From assembly GCF_947507565.1 (NCBI RefSeq), contig NC_089180.1, positions 2,728,001 through 2,792,000 of the forward strand: a DNA stretch of 64,000 bases, written 5' to 3'. The notes under the pieces were generated by a model. It ran no database searches. It was not told the origin of the DNA and worked only from the letters and a program-made list of their open reading frames with translations. Positions 1 through 11,095 of the stretch are shown here, piece after piece; the stretch's first letter is position 1, and the number at the start of each line of letters is the position of its first letter. The position numbers and the translations under genes were made by a program. Origin of the DNA: Oscarella lobularis (Eukaryota; Porifera; Homoscleromorpha; Homosclerophorida; Oscarellidae).

Positions 1-920
1 GCTCTAGCATAGATCAGATGACCAAGTAACTGCGCACACTCTCTACTGACAACAACCAAAAAGACCTGCGTTTCTTTTCGAAGAGCGTAGTTTTTAGATT
101 TAGAATATGCTGAGTCACTTCGAACGTTATTGACTTGAATTGTGTGAGATAGTTGATGCCAGTGCGGCCCAAGAAGAAATCGCAGTCACTCCTCAACGAG
201 TCGTCGAGATCAAAATGCTTCAAGAGCAGGGTGCTAATAATTATACAGTAACTGAAATAATGTATAGGCATTATTGCTCTTGCTTCTAGAATTTCCTTCG
301 TTAGTCAAATCTGATTAAAAAATATCTTTATCGGCACAACGCTTGCAATGGCGCTAGGTAGCGGTATTCCGTCGAAGCATTGTGATATCTCCGCCTTCGC
401 AGCGTCGAATAAGGGCTTTCGCAACTTTGATCGACCTTCGACGTCACTTGACGAATAAATAGCGGGGACTATCCACATAGAACCTCTGAAATCAATATGA
501 ATTGAGTTTAAAAAATAAATTATAAAATTTTTTCGAGAACATAAGAAACTACGATTAACACTATTGATTAATTGAGAAATCTGGTTTCAGAAAAGCCGGG
601 CTTCGGACGCGATCACGTCATTACGAGACTTTACGTGTAAATCGAATTAATCGTACGCGTTCTTTAGTGAACTGAAACGTACGCGGAAGAGGAAGTCGGA
701 GATACGGGCGCGAGATATGGCAAGAATTGGGTCACAAGAACCCCGACGCGCTTCGGCTGAAAAGGTTAGTATTTGATGAACAATTAGTTCCTTTTAGTAT
801 TTTTTCAAAGTTGAAGTTGCTACAGTGTACTGACTGGCCAGTTTGTTGTTGAGTCTGTCGCCGTCTTTCTTAGGGCTCATATTTTATTTAGGTTGTTGCA
901 AAGGTTATTTTGTAAGCTGC
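1..920. other. No recognisable gene
   Basis: Only short open frames without a recognisable motif on either strand. Base composition is mixed, with AT-rich patches near 490-560. No repeat shared with the rest of the window was noticed. Confidence 0.5.
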
Positions 921-926
921 CAATTT

Positions 927-1510
927 CTACATTATGTCTTCTGTTGATGTAATGACAGTTCCTCCGGAACACTTCATATCCTTCACTGTCGCTGTGACAA
1001 TAGTAAAGAGGCCTCGATGCTTAGCGGAATGGAACCTTGGCTTAGCTCCTGACATAGATATACTGTCGAGTTCAATCATCAAGTGATCGACGAATTCGTG
1101 AGACGAGTAATAATCGTCGTCGTCGAAGCCACTCTCGAAAATATCTTCGTCTTCGTTTTCATTTGTGCCTGAAGGCTCTTCTCTTTCTTCTTCCATTTCT
1201 GAAGTAAGAAGTGTCGCATTGAATTTTTGACTCAGATCTTTAATTGTTTTTAAGAGAAAAGGCTGGCAGTAAATGCAGGAATTGGAGTTTATGCACCTAA
1301 GATGGAAAGAATGTCCGCATGTTAGGACGATAGTTTCTCTTCCTGCTTTATCACATCCTTGAAAATCGCAGATAAGATCCTCATCAGGCATCTTCTGGAC
1401 TGAAAAGCCAAGTGGAAGCGCTCTCTGATCGAGAGTGCAGTTGAAAGTCGGCATATCAATTACCCGTCGTTTCGCTTTTCCGACACTCACCTTTGTCTGT
1501 CCTCTTGATT
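927..1510 (-). CDS. RING-like zinc-finger C-terminal exon of a DUF6589-like element protein
   Basis: An open 187-codon frame ends the minus-strand gene that begins near 3.1 kb. Counting from the methionine at 1490, it carries a RING-like cysteine/histidine set: C41, C46, then C58-G-H60-x2-H63-x2-C66, then C72-x2-C75. A strongly acidic tail follows (about residues 98-140). The frame stays open upstream of that methionine to about 1516, and a lysine-rich linker precedes it, so the exon probably starts before the ATG. In cnidarian and sponge genomes I recall RING-type tails of this kind closing large DUF6589-like proteins; the upstream pieces (1.7-3.1 kb, same strand) fit that. Zinc binding, perhaps ubiquitin ligation, is inferred from the motif only. 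The RING exon itself is undamaged. Confidence 0.6.
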
Positions 1511-1707
1511 TTTAGGAAATACTTTTAAGTTGTTTAGTGAAATATTCTGCCGTCCGCGCTGCTAAGTAGCTTAAATTCTGACGGCTCTTTCCTTTGACGG
1601 TAGGTATTACAAATTAGATGCAAAGGCGGAGTCAAATTTTTTTGCACTGATTACTTTGGCAAATAGTGTTATCTGCTCAGGCCATGACCATGAGGGGCAT
1701 TGGGCCC

Positions 1708-3125
1708 TCAACAGGGAGTGAAAAACTTCCACCTTTTTTCAGTGAACACATTGAGATACGAAGAAAAGGTAGATTTCCATTCAGGTATTACAGTTTCGTA
1801 GTGAAGGCAGTCGCTTATGGTAGCAAGAATAGCTTTATTATAGTTGTGGCGCTGCTGTATTATGAACATTATGGCGAGACGAATCATTGCTGGTTGCCAC
1901 AGATCGAACAAGCTGCCTCGGTGGATTGCCGAGTAAAAGAAGAAAATGAGAGGTGCTAGGTCGTCCAGAAAGAACCGGAGAGCTAAATATTCGTAATCTT
2001 TGCACAGATCAAACTTCTCTCGAATGAGCTGCCAGCCTCCAATTACGGCTAAAAGCAAAGTGGACATTCTCTCATGGTGTGGTTTTTTGGGCAAAACTTT
2101 TTTTCCCGAAAAGGTCTTTGAAAAGTTCTGTTGGAAAGAGCAGTAAATGTCAGTGTTGGTTGTAGCTCTAATTTATTTATAATCGTACTTTCAAAAATAG
2201 GATGGTACAGTGCAAAGATGTTTTCAAGAGCGTTGAGATATATATGAAAAGGCCCAAGAAGCGGAAGCAAGGAGTCAAGGAAAGGATCTTCTACATACTG
2301 AAAGACACTCAGTTAGCTTCAGGTGCAATAAAAAAAGTAATTCAAAAAGTCTAGAATTATTACCTTTGCAATGATTTTTTTTTGAAAGTGAAACGTTGTC
2401 GCCTAGTGAGGCGACGACATTTTCATTTAGGTATCTGCCGGCTGAAACTTATAATTTGGTAAATAAGCTATATAATGTTTTACTGCTTTAGATCTGGTTG
2501 AATACGGAGAGCGTTGTCCAAAACGGTTTTGTAATCTCGAAGAGATTTTAGTCTTTGATGCATCTCACTTATCAGCCGAGAGCTTTTTAGCATGTCGAGG
2601 TCTCTCTGAGTCGGAGACGTGTAGCACCTTGCTGTATATAGGAGCACCATCACGTTAGTTTTACACACTTTTTTGCGCACCTTAGATTAATGAGGGATGT
2701 TTGAATGTGATCGATGTTAAGACAGCGAAAATCGGAAGGAAGGAAGCTCAGCCACGTTTGGTGACAGTAATGTTGTAAAAACTGGGAGAAATGATCCAAG
2801 ACTCTTCCGATATTGATAATTCCCTTGCTATGCAGATCTTAAGGCCAGTAATGAGGCGAACTCGGCTTTGGAAGGCACGGTATAGTTTCATGGATATTGA
2901 TGAGACAGGTTGCCATGTGGATAGCTTTCGACGTTTCAGCGGATGTCGCTGAATCGTGTGCACCACGTGGAAATCGTCCACAATTAGCAAGACCAAATTA
3001 TGTTGGCTTCTGGCCTTCTGGATGTACGAATTGACGTGCTTAGCGTTGTCTCCTGCGAGCTCCTCTCTTAACCGGCGAATAGTCTTTGGGTGGCCGCATA
3101 TTCCCATGACACGCCCACACTCCAA
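1708..3125 (-). pseudogene. Decayed DUF6589-like element protein (upstream exons)
   Basis: Several minus-strand segments read in the order expected for one long protein. One at about 2890-3115 contains the hydrophobic VLLIVDDFHVVHT motif. One at 2480-2650 is a lysine/arginine-rich helical piece. One at 2050-2270 begins with a PLLGPFHIYLNA-type motif, and one at 1708-2090 continues it (AVIGGWQLIRE, then QQRHNYNKA). They are not in one frame: after the DDFH motif the reading shifts by one base near 2935, and another shift separates the 2049-2270 and 1708-2094 pieces, so this copy is probably dead although its RING tail (927-1510) is intact. DUF6589-like proteins are a repetitive, probably transposon-borne family of unknown biochemistry; the assignment is by remembered motif pattern. 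The 52.4-54.3 kb gene is a distant relative in better condition. Confidence 0.5.
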
Positions 3126-3129
3126 GGCA

Positions 3130-3760
3130 GACAGCTGTCATGGAAAAATGTGTCCGGGTAAAAAAGTGTCCGGCCGGACAACTTTTTCCAGAAAAAACCG
3201 TCCGGCCGAACACTTTTTCCTGAAAAAAAGTGACCGGGTCTAAAAAAACGTCCGGTAGCAGATAACCGTTTTTTCTAAGCTTGGCTACTACGCGTATTAT
3301 AAGCGACCGGCCTTCTAAGGACCTGCCGGTGTTCGTATGATGTCGTCCGTGCCGTCAGACGCATTTGGGGCTGGAGAAATCCGTCCGAGCGTCCGGCCGG
3401 ACTGTTTTTTTCTGGAAAAAGGTGTCCGGACGGACACTTCTCCAGGCGATATAAGGAAACCACGCCGATGCGTGGACATCAGCGGTGGAACAGAAATCGC
3501 TGGACTGGCAACGCCGGATCGCGAAGCCTACTTCGAGCTCGCAGAAGGTATTACCGGGCCTGTATGTCAGTCAGAGATCCGCCGTTTGTCGCAAATAGTC
3601 TCCGGCCGGACGACATTTCACAGGAAATATGGTCCGGCTGGACACGATTTTACCCTGACACATTTTTCCATGACAATCTGTTCCGAACACTTTTATTCAG
3701 ACCCGGACATTTTTTTCCTGAAAAAAAGTGTGCGGCCGGACACTTTTTTCGGAGGCTTCG
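3130..3760. repeat. Degenerate palindromic minisatellite built on GTCCGGCCGGAC
   Basis: Repeated blocks contain the perfect 12-bp palindrome GTCCGGCCGGAC (for example 3168-3179) or one-base variants, alternating with arms of the type CACTTTTTT-CC-TG-AAAAAAGTG that are themselves self-complementary. Blocks recur near 3195, 3240, 3390, 3425, 3600, 3635, 3710 and 3735 with diverged spacing. Open frames crossing it on both strands are by-products of the repeat. Compare the 35.57-36.10 kb array, which has the same GGAC/GTCC design but a different spacer. Confidence 0.7.
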
Positions 3761-4017
3761 GAGCAAGAGAGACAAATGCAGCCCAACGTCGCTTACAAAA
3801 GCAGTTATTTTCTATTTGGGTATTATGTATAACGCTAAGATACTGTACAAATAAAATTTTGGAAGTCATACCTGGTTTCGTAGGTACGCTAGGCGATACA
3901 ATTCTGAAACAATTCTGGACTTCCGCGACGGATTCCTTTCGTCGTGCTCGAGAGAACTTGAGTAATTGCTCGTCAGACATTTTTCCATGATTTCATGGCC
4001 AGGTGCGTGTTCTTTGC

Positions 4018-5176
4018 AAAACGCTCTCATGGTGGCGGGAATCTCATATAGTTTATCTTTGTCAAGAACAACGTGATGAGTGTAAAGAGCGTCTTGAAAT
4101 TTTCTCAGAAGCCCTGGAAATTCTGAACAGAATTGAAGTCTACGTCATAGCTAATTAGACAATTGCAAATCGGTCACCAGAATAAGATCGATGCTCTCTG
4201 CTATCCGACGTGACGCTGCCTGTAGCTGTTCGCGGGCGATTTTTAGTTCTTCTTTAACTGAGTCAAGCTCCGTATCAACGAGACTTGCGGTAGCAGCCGC
4301 TCTCGCCTAAACGGGATCAGTAGCAGTCAATCCTATATTATTAGAAAAGACTACCTGCAAAGTCGGTCGAATTTCAGCAACAACAGGGCGCTTAGGCGGT
4401 GGACGGTACAGCGGATGCTCGACAACTTCATTCCACTCGTCCATAATCGATCGATGATATCGGCACACGTGGGCGGCGACGCTATTCGATAGGTCATCGA
4501 GCACGCTAAATAGCCGGTCAGGACAAGGTCGAAGAGACTTTGCGCAGCTTTCTGAATCAAATATAAAAGCACAGCGTTGAAATTCGGCGCATCTCAATCG
4601 AGAGTGAGCAACGCAAAGCCGCACGCTATCGCGAAATCCTCTTTCTTTCGCGTCTCGACCCGTAAAAAGCGATGTATCTCCAAAGCAGCTAGGTTCGGCA
4701 GCTAGGCGAGTTTCTTTCTCGTGCGCGACGCTCAAATAGCACGGTAAGAGATCGCTCATCGCCTCGGCTCGGTCAAATCGCGCAGGAAAAGGTAGATATA
4801 GCCACGAGAGACGATCGATCGCCACGAGACGATCGAATCAGCCGGATCGGACAGCGTGAAAAACGCGCGAAAGTGTCCCTAAAACCGCCCGAAAGAGTCT
4901 CTAGATCGTTGCAATTTCTCTCAGTCAGTGTATAGGTGGGGTGGTCCAAAAGCTACATGTGAAATCAGCTGGGAATCTCGCCCATCTTCGAGTCCGAATT
5001 CCTTCAGTTAGTTCTATCTTAGTTATACAACCTCATCTTTCCTTGATGATTGATCAAGTTGGTCAATTGAGAAAGTGTAAAATTAGTGCGTCTATTCTCT
5101 CTCATACTAAAATACGATGACAGTGATTGATCCCGCCTGGGAATGTTTGCATACGTTCCGGCCGTCAAATCGGTGC
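4018..5176 (-). repeat. Inverted-repeat arm A (pairs with 24604-25757)
   Basis: About 1.16 kb that recurs almost base for base, in opposite orientation, at 24604-25757. Paired coordinates sum to about 29779 along most of the length, so almost no indels separate the copies. One small difference lies near 4866-4908, and the encoded proteins differ by a single Lys/Arg exchange. The left end follows unrelated sequence at about 4017; the right end runs close to the dispersed repeat that starts at about 5195. No terminal inverted repeats or target duplications were seen. Confidence 0.85.
4307..4825 (-). CDS. Unrecognised 150-172 aa protein of the duplicated segment, copy A
   Basis: The frame is open for 172 codons; its first ATG is at 4759, giving about 150 aa. 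I do not recognise the family. The protein is cysteine-containing (about ten Cys spread through the central 100 residues) and ends with a proline-rich stretch (YRPPPKRP) and a beta-like tail. After the TAG stop the same frame continues for about 50 codons into a charged, coiled-coil-like segment (to about 4156), and copy B has the same TAG at the same place. That could mean a recent stop in the parent element, readthrough, or an unseen intron. The near identity to copy B (24954-25472) shows recent duplication. A gag-like or element-borne protein is possible but not supported by a motif. Confidence 0.4.
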   Translation of the reverse strand: MAIDRLSWLYLPFPARFDRAEAMSDLLPCYLSVAHEKETRLAAEPSCFGDTSLFTGRDAKERGFRDSVRLCVAHSRLRCAEFQRCAFIFDSESCAKSLRPCPDRLFSVLDDLSNSVAAHVCRYHRSIMDEWNEVVEHPLYRPPPKRPVVAEIRPTLQVVFSNNIGLTATDPV

Positions 5177-5194
5177 AGGAAAGGCTGAGCGGTG

Positions 5195-5595
5195 CGTGCG
5201 CTATCGATGCGACCATTGAATAAAATGGCGTTTGTCCCTTGAGCAAGTCTTTTGGACAACCGATATAAGGCAAAAAGACGACTATGGGAATGGATAATCG
5301 ACAGCAACTGTAAGATACCAAATCGCTTATCGAGAAACCGTGCAAATCGCTCTAAAATGTGACGTTGCGATCTCAGTAAGGAAAGCGCGTGGCGTATCCG
5401 CGAAACGTGAAAAAGCTGTTTCGAGGCGTTCATAATAACGTTCTATTGCCCTTTATTTAAAAAACGCTTTAGATCCAGATTACCGGGAAGACGGTAATTT
5501 CTGGCGCGCATACAGTGGGAACCAGGCCCTTTCTCCGCGAGTCCATCCGGGATTCGCAACAGAAGAAAGGGCCTGGATACGAGGCTAGTTGTCCC
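5195..5595. repeat. Dispersed repeat R2, uninterrupted copy
   Basis: About 400 bp that recurs in the same orientation at 9705-10420, where it is split by a MITE. The shared part starts at CGTGCGCTATCGATGCGACC and ends in the hairpin element at 5522-5576. The minus-strand frame at 5107-5433 and its relative at 9714-9950 are nearly the same peptide, which only reflects the duplication; no motif is recognisable. The TA at 5436-5437 is the empty counterpart of the MITE insertion site at 9953-10262. Confidence 0.8.
5522..5576. repeat. GGCCC hairpin element, copy a
   Basis: Imperfect inverted repeat CCAGGCCCTTTCT / AGAAAGGGCCTGG around a roughly 29-nt loop, followed on the right by ATACGAGGCTAG. 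The same hairpin plus AGGCTA tail is found at 10351, 27612, 54613 and, diverged, 59384. Confidence 0.7.
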
Positions 5596-5599
5596 GCGT

Positions 5600-6987
5600 C
5601 TCGTCGCAAAACATTTTCGACTAGCATTGGCGAGTCCAAAAGCGCGCGGGATCGACGTCGTTGAGTGCGTGATTGCCAAAGATGTGACCGCGACAGCACG
5701 GAGAATTTCTGGAATCGACTCGCTTGTACGAGCAAAGAATCACCGTGATGTCGTATCGAGAAGACGTTTCGGAGGAAGGGAGAGAGCGATAGATGGCAAT
5801 GTTGCTAATCGCTCTCAGGAACGAATCCGGTTCAACGAATCGTCTCTTCGGCATCGTGGCTAAATAGCGATGCGTACGCTCGATTTCATCGAGCGTCAAC
5901 AACCGAGCGGCCTCGTTCAGGCTCTTGTAAAAAAGCGGATACTCGACGCCGAGATGTTCTTCCAAATCCGACGAGCGAAGGAGTGCATCGGGCGATGCAT
6001 TCGACGACGGTCAGACTGAGAAAGACGAGCGATCGCGACAGGAGATCGTCGTAGTTGTCGGACGGCTGGCGTTCGACGCACTTCACCGTTTCATTGACGG
6101 CGATACGAAGCTAAAGGCGGTCGCACCTTACGTCATCAAACGGTTTCAATAGATACGTTTGAAATCCCATCGGAACGGGCAGATCGTATATATCCTGAAA
6201 CTTCCTCAAGTAACGACCAATCATGACGACGGGTCGCGGCTCGTTCTTGCAAATTATTCGAATGAAAAGCGATACCTACTTGGAACAGGAACGGCGGGAT
6301 ACGGACAGAAGCAGACGTGGACAGCGGGAAAATCCTCGCGAGCTATCGTCAAGTGCGCTTTTATACGCTGGAGGAAACAAACAGTCCTTGACCTTGAATC
6401 AGGGCTTGTTGGAAAAAGGGACTGGCGACAAGACGTCGTAAGTCGGGGAAGTCCTCGTACGACGTGTTCACCGCCTGGTGGACACCCACAGTCTGCAGAA
6501 AGGCGACGACTCCAGCGTCGAACCTGAAGTGGATAGGCGAACAATTTCGTCTTCTACGGATGCGATGCATTCGGTGAGACCGTCGTCTGAATGAAAATGT
6601 TTCTCCAACATCTCGCGAACGACGTATTTCCATCCGTCGTGAAGGTGATCAAGATGGTGATGGTTTCAGTCGCGTCGTCGCACGCGAAGCTTAGGACGGA
6701 CGAAGCTTTCCATATTGAGAGTGGCGGTCAGGATATGGGTATCATGTCCGTTTGCGAAGCGCCGCACACCGACACCAGGGCCTGTTTGGGCACGTGCAAG
6801 TTCTTCCGCATTTGCGCATAGATACTGCAGAATGTCCACAGGACTAGCGTTGAGTGACGTTGAGATGCTGTTACGACCCGACGCGCTTACGTCGGAAGTC
6901 GGAGACCATGATGACCCGTCCCTCTGATTTTGACTTTACAGGATTGAATGATCCGTCGCACTAGAAGAACTGCTGATCGTCGTTTGA
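5600..6987. other. No assignable gene; minus-strand open frames of unknown nature
   Basis: Minus-strand frames at 5621-5965 (114 codons) and 6361-6633 (90 codons) have reasonable amino-acid composition and could be remains of one minus-strand gene, but they lie in different frames and show no motif I recognise. They end next to the gag/protease remnant on the opposite strand. Confidence 0.3.
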
Positions 6988-7710
6988 GTGGAAGATGCAC
7001 TCGTCGTGATAGACTCTGACAAGATTTCGCCTGTCAAAGTTTTCCATCCGTCCATTTCCGGCGATGCTACAGCGGCGCCACATCCACTCGTCGCGACAGC
7101 CACGCCTGCCTCGTCTTTGATGAAAGCCGTCGAAACGCAGACCGCTCTTGTCACCTCTGTGTTGGAACGTCTCACCCGCAACGACGCTTCGCCCCACCCT
7201 GTCTACGCCATTCCCTCGGGACTCCCAAGCACTCTTCGCGCGCCTGTTCCGGTTTCTCAGCGTCGCTGTTGGGATTGCGGACAGTTTGGCCATATTCGTA
7301 TTAATTGTCCGAAGTTTGGGGGGAAACATGAAAATTCCGCACAGTGTGTCTCTGCGCATTCGCGCGAACATACGCCCATAATTCATTACGTCGCCGCCCT
7401 CCAGGCGTCCCCGTTATCCTCCGACTCTATTTTTCAAGTCGCTGCGACACTGAACGGCGTGTCGTTCCGTTGTCTCATTGACACCGGAGCAGCGATTTCC
7501 ATCGTTCCGCCGTCTTTCGCGTCATTCCCTGTGTTGCCTTTCACCGAGCGCCCCGCGATGGCGAGCGGTCACACGGTGCCTGTTGCTGGTGTGGTCGAGC
7601 TTCCGGTCGCATTCGGTTCTTGGACTACCCGACATTGTTTTCGTGTTGCGGATATAGCAACGAATCCAATCCTTGGTGCCGATTTCATTGTTAGTCGAAA
7701 CGACATTTGA
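6988..7710 (+). pseudogene. LTR-retrotransposon gag/protease remnant (zinc knuckle + retropepsin)
   Basis: A 240-codon frame, first ATG at 7120. It holds a CCHC zinc knuckle C94-x2-C97-x4-H102-x4-C107 of the nucleocapsid type and then an aspartic-protease core: catalytic motif D165-T-G-A in LIDTGA, a flap region, and the closing ILGADF at 228-233. This order (nucleocapsid, then protease) is that of Ty3/gypsy polyproteins; protease would release the mature element proteins inside the particle. The frame stops at 7710, about where reverse transcriptase should follow, and no reverse transcriptase is found in the next 1.5 kb, so the element is cut short. There is no recognisable LTR beside it. 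Confidence 0.7.
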
Positions 7711-9155
7711 GATTTGAGAACCCCCTAGAGTATGCAGTGGTGTGGTAAAGTAAGATACGGGACTTAAATAGGGAGGGTAGAATGGGCGTGAAAGGAAATA
7801 TAGATCAGTCTTGGTTCTGACTCGAGTAGGCGAGGATCTCGTTTATTACAAAACTGTTAGTTATCTTGTTATTATACGAAGGCACGTTTGACCCAGCGCG
7901 AGTTTGTTTTGCCACATTTGTCGCGAGGCCGAGTCTGCCGCGAGTGCTCGAGTAGCCTATCTCTTTTAGCCGCTATAAAGACGCATTTTATTGTTAGAGG
8001 TCGGGTCCAATTTTAAGCCGCTCACTCTAGCGCAGTTTTGAGCAGTTCTGGGGTCAGCCGGTGCCCCACTCGTCTGCAATGAAGCAGACATTGCAGATTT
8101 TGAGCTATACGAGTTTTTAGACATCTTATATGCCAATCTGTTAGCATCTGCAGCGTGTGCACTTCTTCAGACAGATGATGGGGTAGTTACGACTTCGTAC
8201 CAGCTCGACGCGGAAATTCGTCTGAATGCGGCGCTGCTTGGAGCCGGACGCATACAATAGCAAATCGAGAGGAATATGGTTGATTTTCTCATTAGTCTGC
8301 TAGAAAAAAACGCAAATGCGCTCTCTTAGGACGACGTTTTCAGATTTATCTACTATGGCAGCGTAACTATAGGGCGAGGACGGCGCCTCAAAATAGGCAG
8401 GTTTTCTACACCTTTAGCGACCAAAATGAGCGGTTGTTTGGTCGCTTTAGTCAATCGGCCGAAACGACAGAAGCGGAAATAAGAGGGAGCGCCAAAGTTG
8501 AATACGATAAGAGCTATCGCCCTCAAATTCATACGATGCTTTTGTGTCCACAAATGCATAGTAGCGATACGCAAAAATGTCTGTACGATTCTTATTATGC
8601 CTGAAAAACGGCTTTTAAAAATGGGCGTGTCGGTAGCGCGCGGTAGTGCACAATGCCCCTGGTACCGTCACGTTCTCTTGTACTGTTTCTTTTATGGTGT
8701 CAAAACGAGGAAGACGACTGCTTCGTGAGAGTGTTACTCATAATTCGGATGAGGAATTTGGCGATGAGACGTTGCCTTGTCAATTAGGCAAGCCATGTCA
8801 ATGGACAGTCAAAAAAGCAGTCTCACATCACTGTGCTTCATTCGTACTACGCTTTAGATGAAGATCGTTTTCAATTGGCCGCACTCGATGCATTGAAGGA
8901 GCACTATAAGTCAAAGGGCATTGAGGAAAAACGAACGGCTAAAAGTGCCACCGCACCGAAGGAGAGAAAGGCTTCGAAAAGGAGAGAGGCCACGTTGTCG
9001 TCGTTTGAAGAGGTCGTGAGACTAAGGCTTCTATCTAACGTTACCCACATTATTTCATATTTCAGATGATTGAAGTAAACATTCGGCCTAGAACAGTTGC
9101 TTCCTAATTAAAGGGAAACTGAAGTGGTGAAAATTTTTTTGTTTGCATTTCTTTG
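7711..9155. other. No recognisable gene
   Basis: Short frames at 8646-8861 and 8833-9069 (+) are lysine/arginine-rich and might be exon fragments ahead of the THAP exon, but nothing supports this. The stretch 8560-8650 resembles 26210-26300 loosely (an AAAAA-GGGYGTGTC-type motif followed by GCG/GTG-rich sequence), suggesting an old shared repeat. Confidence 0.3.
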
Positions 9156-9436
9156 ATGGGCGTTCGCCTCACTTCTTTGTTGCCACGTATTTCGTCTTCT
9201 CGGGCCCAGTTGGTTCGCCGCTGCATCGCTGCTGGTTGTAACAGCACTACGAAAGACGATTTCACGCTCTACTTCTTTCCAAAAGACGTCGGACTACGTC
9301 AAAAGTGGATCGATCAAGTTCGAAGAACGCTTGACCGGTGGGCGGGTCCGAAGACATACAGCGAGATCTGCAGCCACCACTTCGAGCCCGGCTGCTTCGA
9401 ATCAGACAGCCTTCAAACGCTGGACTCAGTTCTGCG
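9156..9436 (+). CDS. THAP-type zinc-finger exon
   Basis: From the ATG at 9156 a frame encodes a near-complete THAP (C2CH) domain: C-x4-C in RRCIAAGC, the FYFFP-type element, a tryptophan (QKWID), and a closing C-x2-H in ICSHHF. THAP domains are sequence-specific DNA-binding modules found in P-element transposases and many animal transcription factors. After the domain the frame meets a good donor (CTGCG|GTAGGA near 9437), so this is probably a first exon; the formal stop at 9438-9440 lies within the donor. A possible downstream exon at 9512-9690 (+) stays open but has no motif. P-element-like transposase pieces occur at 38.2 and 55.4 kb but are not adjacent, so whether this THAP belongs to a P element or to a host gene is open. 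Confidence 0.75.
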
Positions 9437-9954
9437 GTAGGATTACAATGCGTTAGACAATAACTAAAAAACAAAGAAGCTTACTTGTTTCACTATTTGG
9501 TGGCAAATTTTGAGTGGAAAACCGGCAACGCCTGGGAGCTGTTGTAGCAAAGCCAAAGCTGCTTCAAAAAATGCGTCATTCTTCAGCGCATCAGACGATC
9601 AGCGGGAAAACGACGAAGAAACCCATACAATCGTCCCTAGCAACTTGTGCATGCGCAGTGTTTGTCCGCCCTGCTGGGCCATCCGGCTGATGGTTTAGAG
9701 AGCGGCGCGTGCGCTATCGATGCGACCATCGAATGAAATGGCGTTCGTTTGTCTCTTGAGCAAGTTTTTTGGACAACCGATATGAGGCAAAAAGACGACT
9801 ATGGGAATGGATAATCGACAGCAACTGTAAGATACCAAATCGCTTATCGAGAAACCGTGCAAATCGCTCTAAAATGTGACGTTGCGATCTCAGTAAGGAA
9901 AGCGCGTGGCGTATCCGCAAAACGTCCAAAAGCTGTTTCGAGGCTTTCATAATA

Positions 9955-10260
9955 CAATAGAACTCCGATTATCCAAACTTTCGATTACATGTATCCGAAT
10001 CTCAAATTTCTAAGTCATATGACCCAAATTGGGCGCGTCGAAAGAAAAAGATTTGTGTTACCAGCTTATGTAGAAGCGTCACAACTGCGTTCAGCGCACC
10101 CTGGCTCTATTTCTTCTCTTAGTCAAACACCTACGCTATTTAAAAACCTAAAATTTCACCCGTTTTTTTGTAAATAACTCCTATTTCGATTATCCGAACG
10201 TTTCGATTATCCGAACACCCCCCACTGCCCCAAGGGGTTCGGATAATCGGGGTTCTACTG
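9955..10260. mobile_element. Tigger/pogo-type MITE, copy 1 (306 bp)
   Basis: Terminal inverted repeats CAATAGAACTCCGATTATCC / GGATAATCGGGGTTCTACTG, internal GATTATCC and CGGATAATC subrepeats, and TA duplications at 9953-9954 and 10261-10262. The paralogous sequence at 5431-5445 reads through one TA with nothing inserted, which proves both ends. TIR sequence and TA target are those of pogo/Tigger (Tc1/mariner superfamily) elements. No coding capacity. A second copy is at 60972-61259, and a decayed Tigger-type transposase sits at 20.8-21.5 kb. Confidence 0.92.
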
Positions 10261-10350
10261 TAACGTTCTACTGCCCTTTATTTAAAAAACGCTTTAGATC
10301 CAGATTACCGGGAAGACGGTAATTTCTTGCGCATGCGCATACAGTGGGAA

Positions 10351-10406
10351 CCAGGCCCTTTCCCCGCGAGTCCATCCGGGATTCGCAACAGGAGAAAGGG
10401 CCTTGG
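10351..10406. repeat. GGCCC hairpin element, copy b
   Basis: Copy within repeat R2: CCAGGCCCTTT / AAAGGGCCTTGG with the same TACGAGGCTA tail as the copy at 5522. One arm base has changed (CCTTGG for CCTGG). Confidence 0.7.
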
Positions 10407-10420
10407 TACGAGGCTACGGG

Positions 10421-11095
10421 ACAACGTGCAGGTAGGAAGAGTTTTTCGGGATTTGTATCCCGTATTGTTCCTTTCAGGTACACTTTCTCCACGGCTGCGC
10501 TTGTCTCATACCGCGTCGCGTGCTACTTCGAGTGCTCGAGTATCCCATGCCCGATACCGAGTTTGCGCTGATCGACGACTACTGGCTCTCCTTCGTCCCA
10601 TCACCTGGGATACCCAATATGGAAAATACATGGCAGAGCGTTCTCGCCAGGATTTTTGTAGCGGGTGGGGTCTGGAGGCGTATCCCCGGAAAAATGTTAG
10701 AATGTGGGCGTGGATGATAACAATTTTTTACTATTCAATACATGACTTCAGCAACATGCATTGTTTTCTTATACTGAATGATTTGCTTTACAACTTTTGT
10801 CTTGAGAATTTTCATTGGAGTTGCATCTTATTAACCATTTTTTAAAGCAAAAGGGTTAACAGACTTCTCTGCCCACCATACTCTTTTTTATCTTAGCTTC
10901 GATAATTGGTCCTAATTCGCCTACAGAAGTATAGTGTAGACTGTACTACTGTAAGGTGGCCATGTCCAACAGTTCGAGTTCGTTGTAAGCGTTACTGACG
11001 TTTGCTGTTAGCCTGTTGCTGCAGAGCGTAAGTTTCTGATCGCAGTTTATCGTAGCGCACTTTACCTCAACAGAATCCTTACCTCGACAAAATCC
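10421..11095. other. No recognisable gene
   Basis: Short plus-strand frames at 10487-10720 show no motif. The rest is AT-rich. Confidence 0.3.

Larger units (their letters stand above)
9705..10420. repeat. Dispersed repeat R2, MITE-interrupted copy
   Basis: Same sequence as 5195-5595, with 306 bp plus a TA duplication inserted at 9953-10262. Outside the insertion the two copies differ by scattered substitutions and small indels. Confidence 0.8.

Noticed and set aside
3275-3990. Frames of 60-217 codons across the first palindromic array
   Set aside because: They overlap in several frames, carry no motif, and follow the repeat periodicity.
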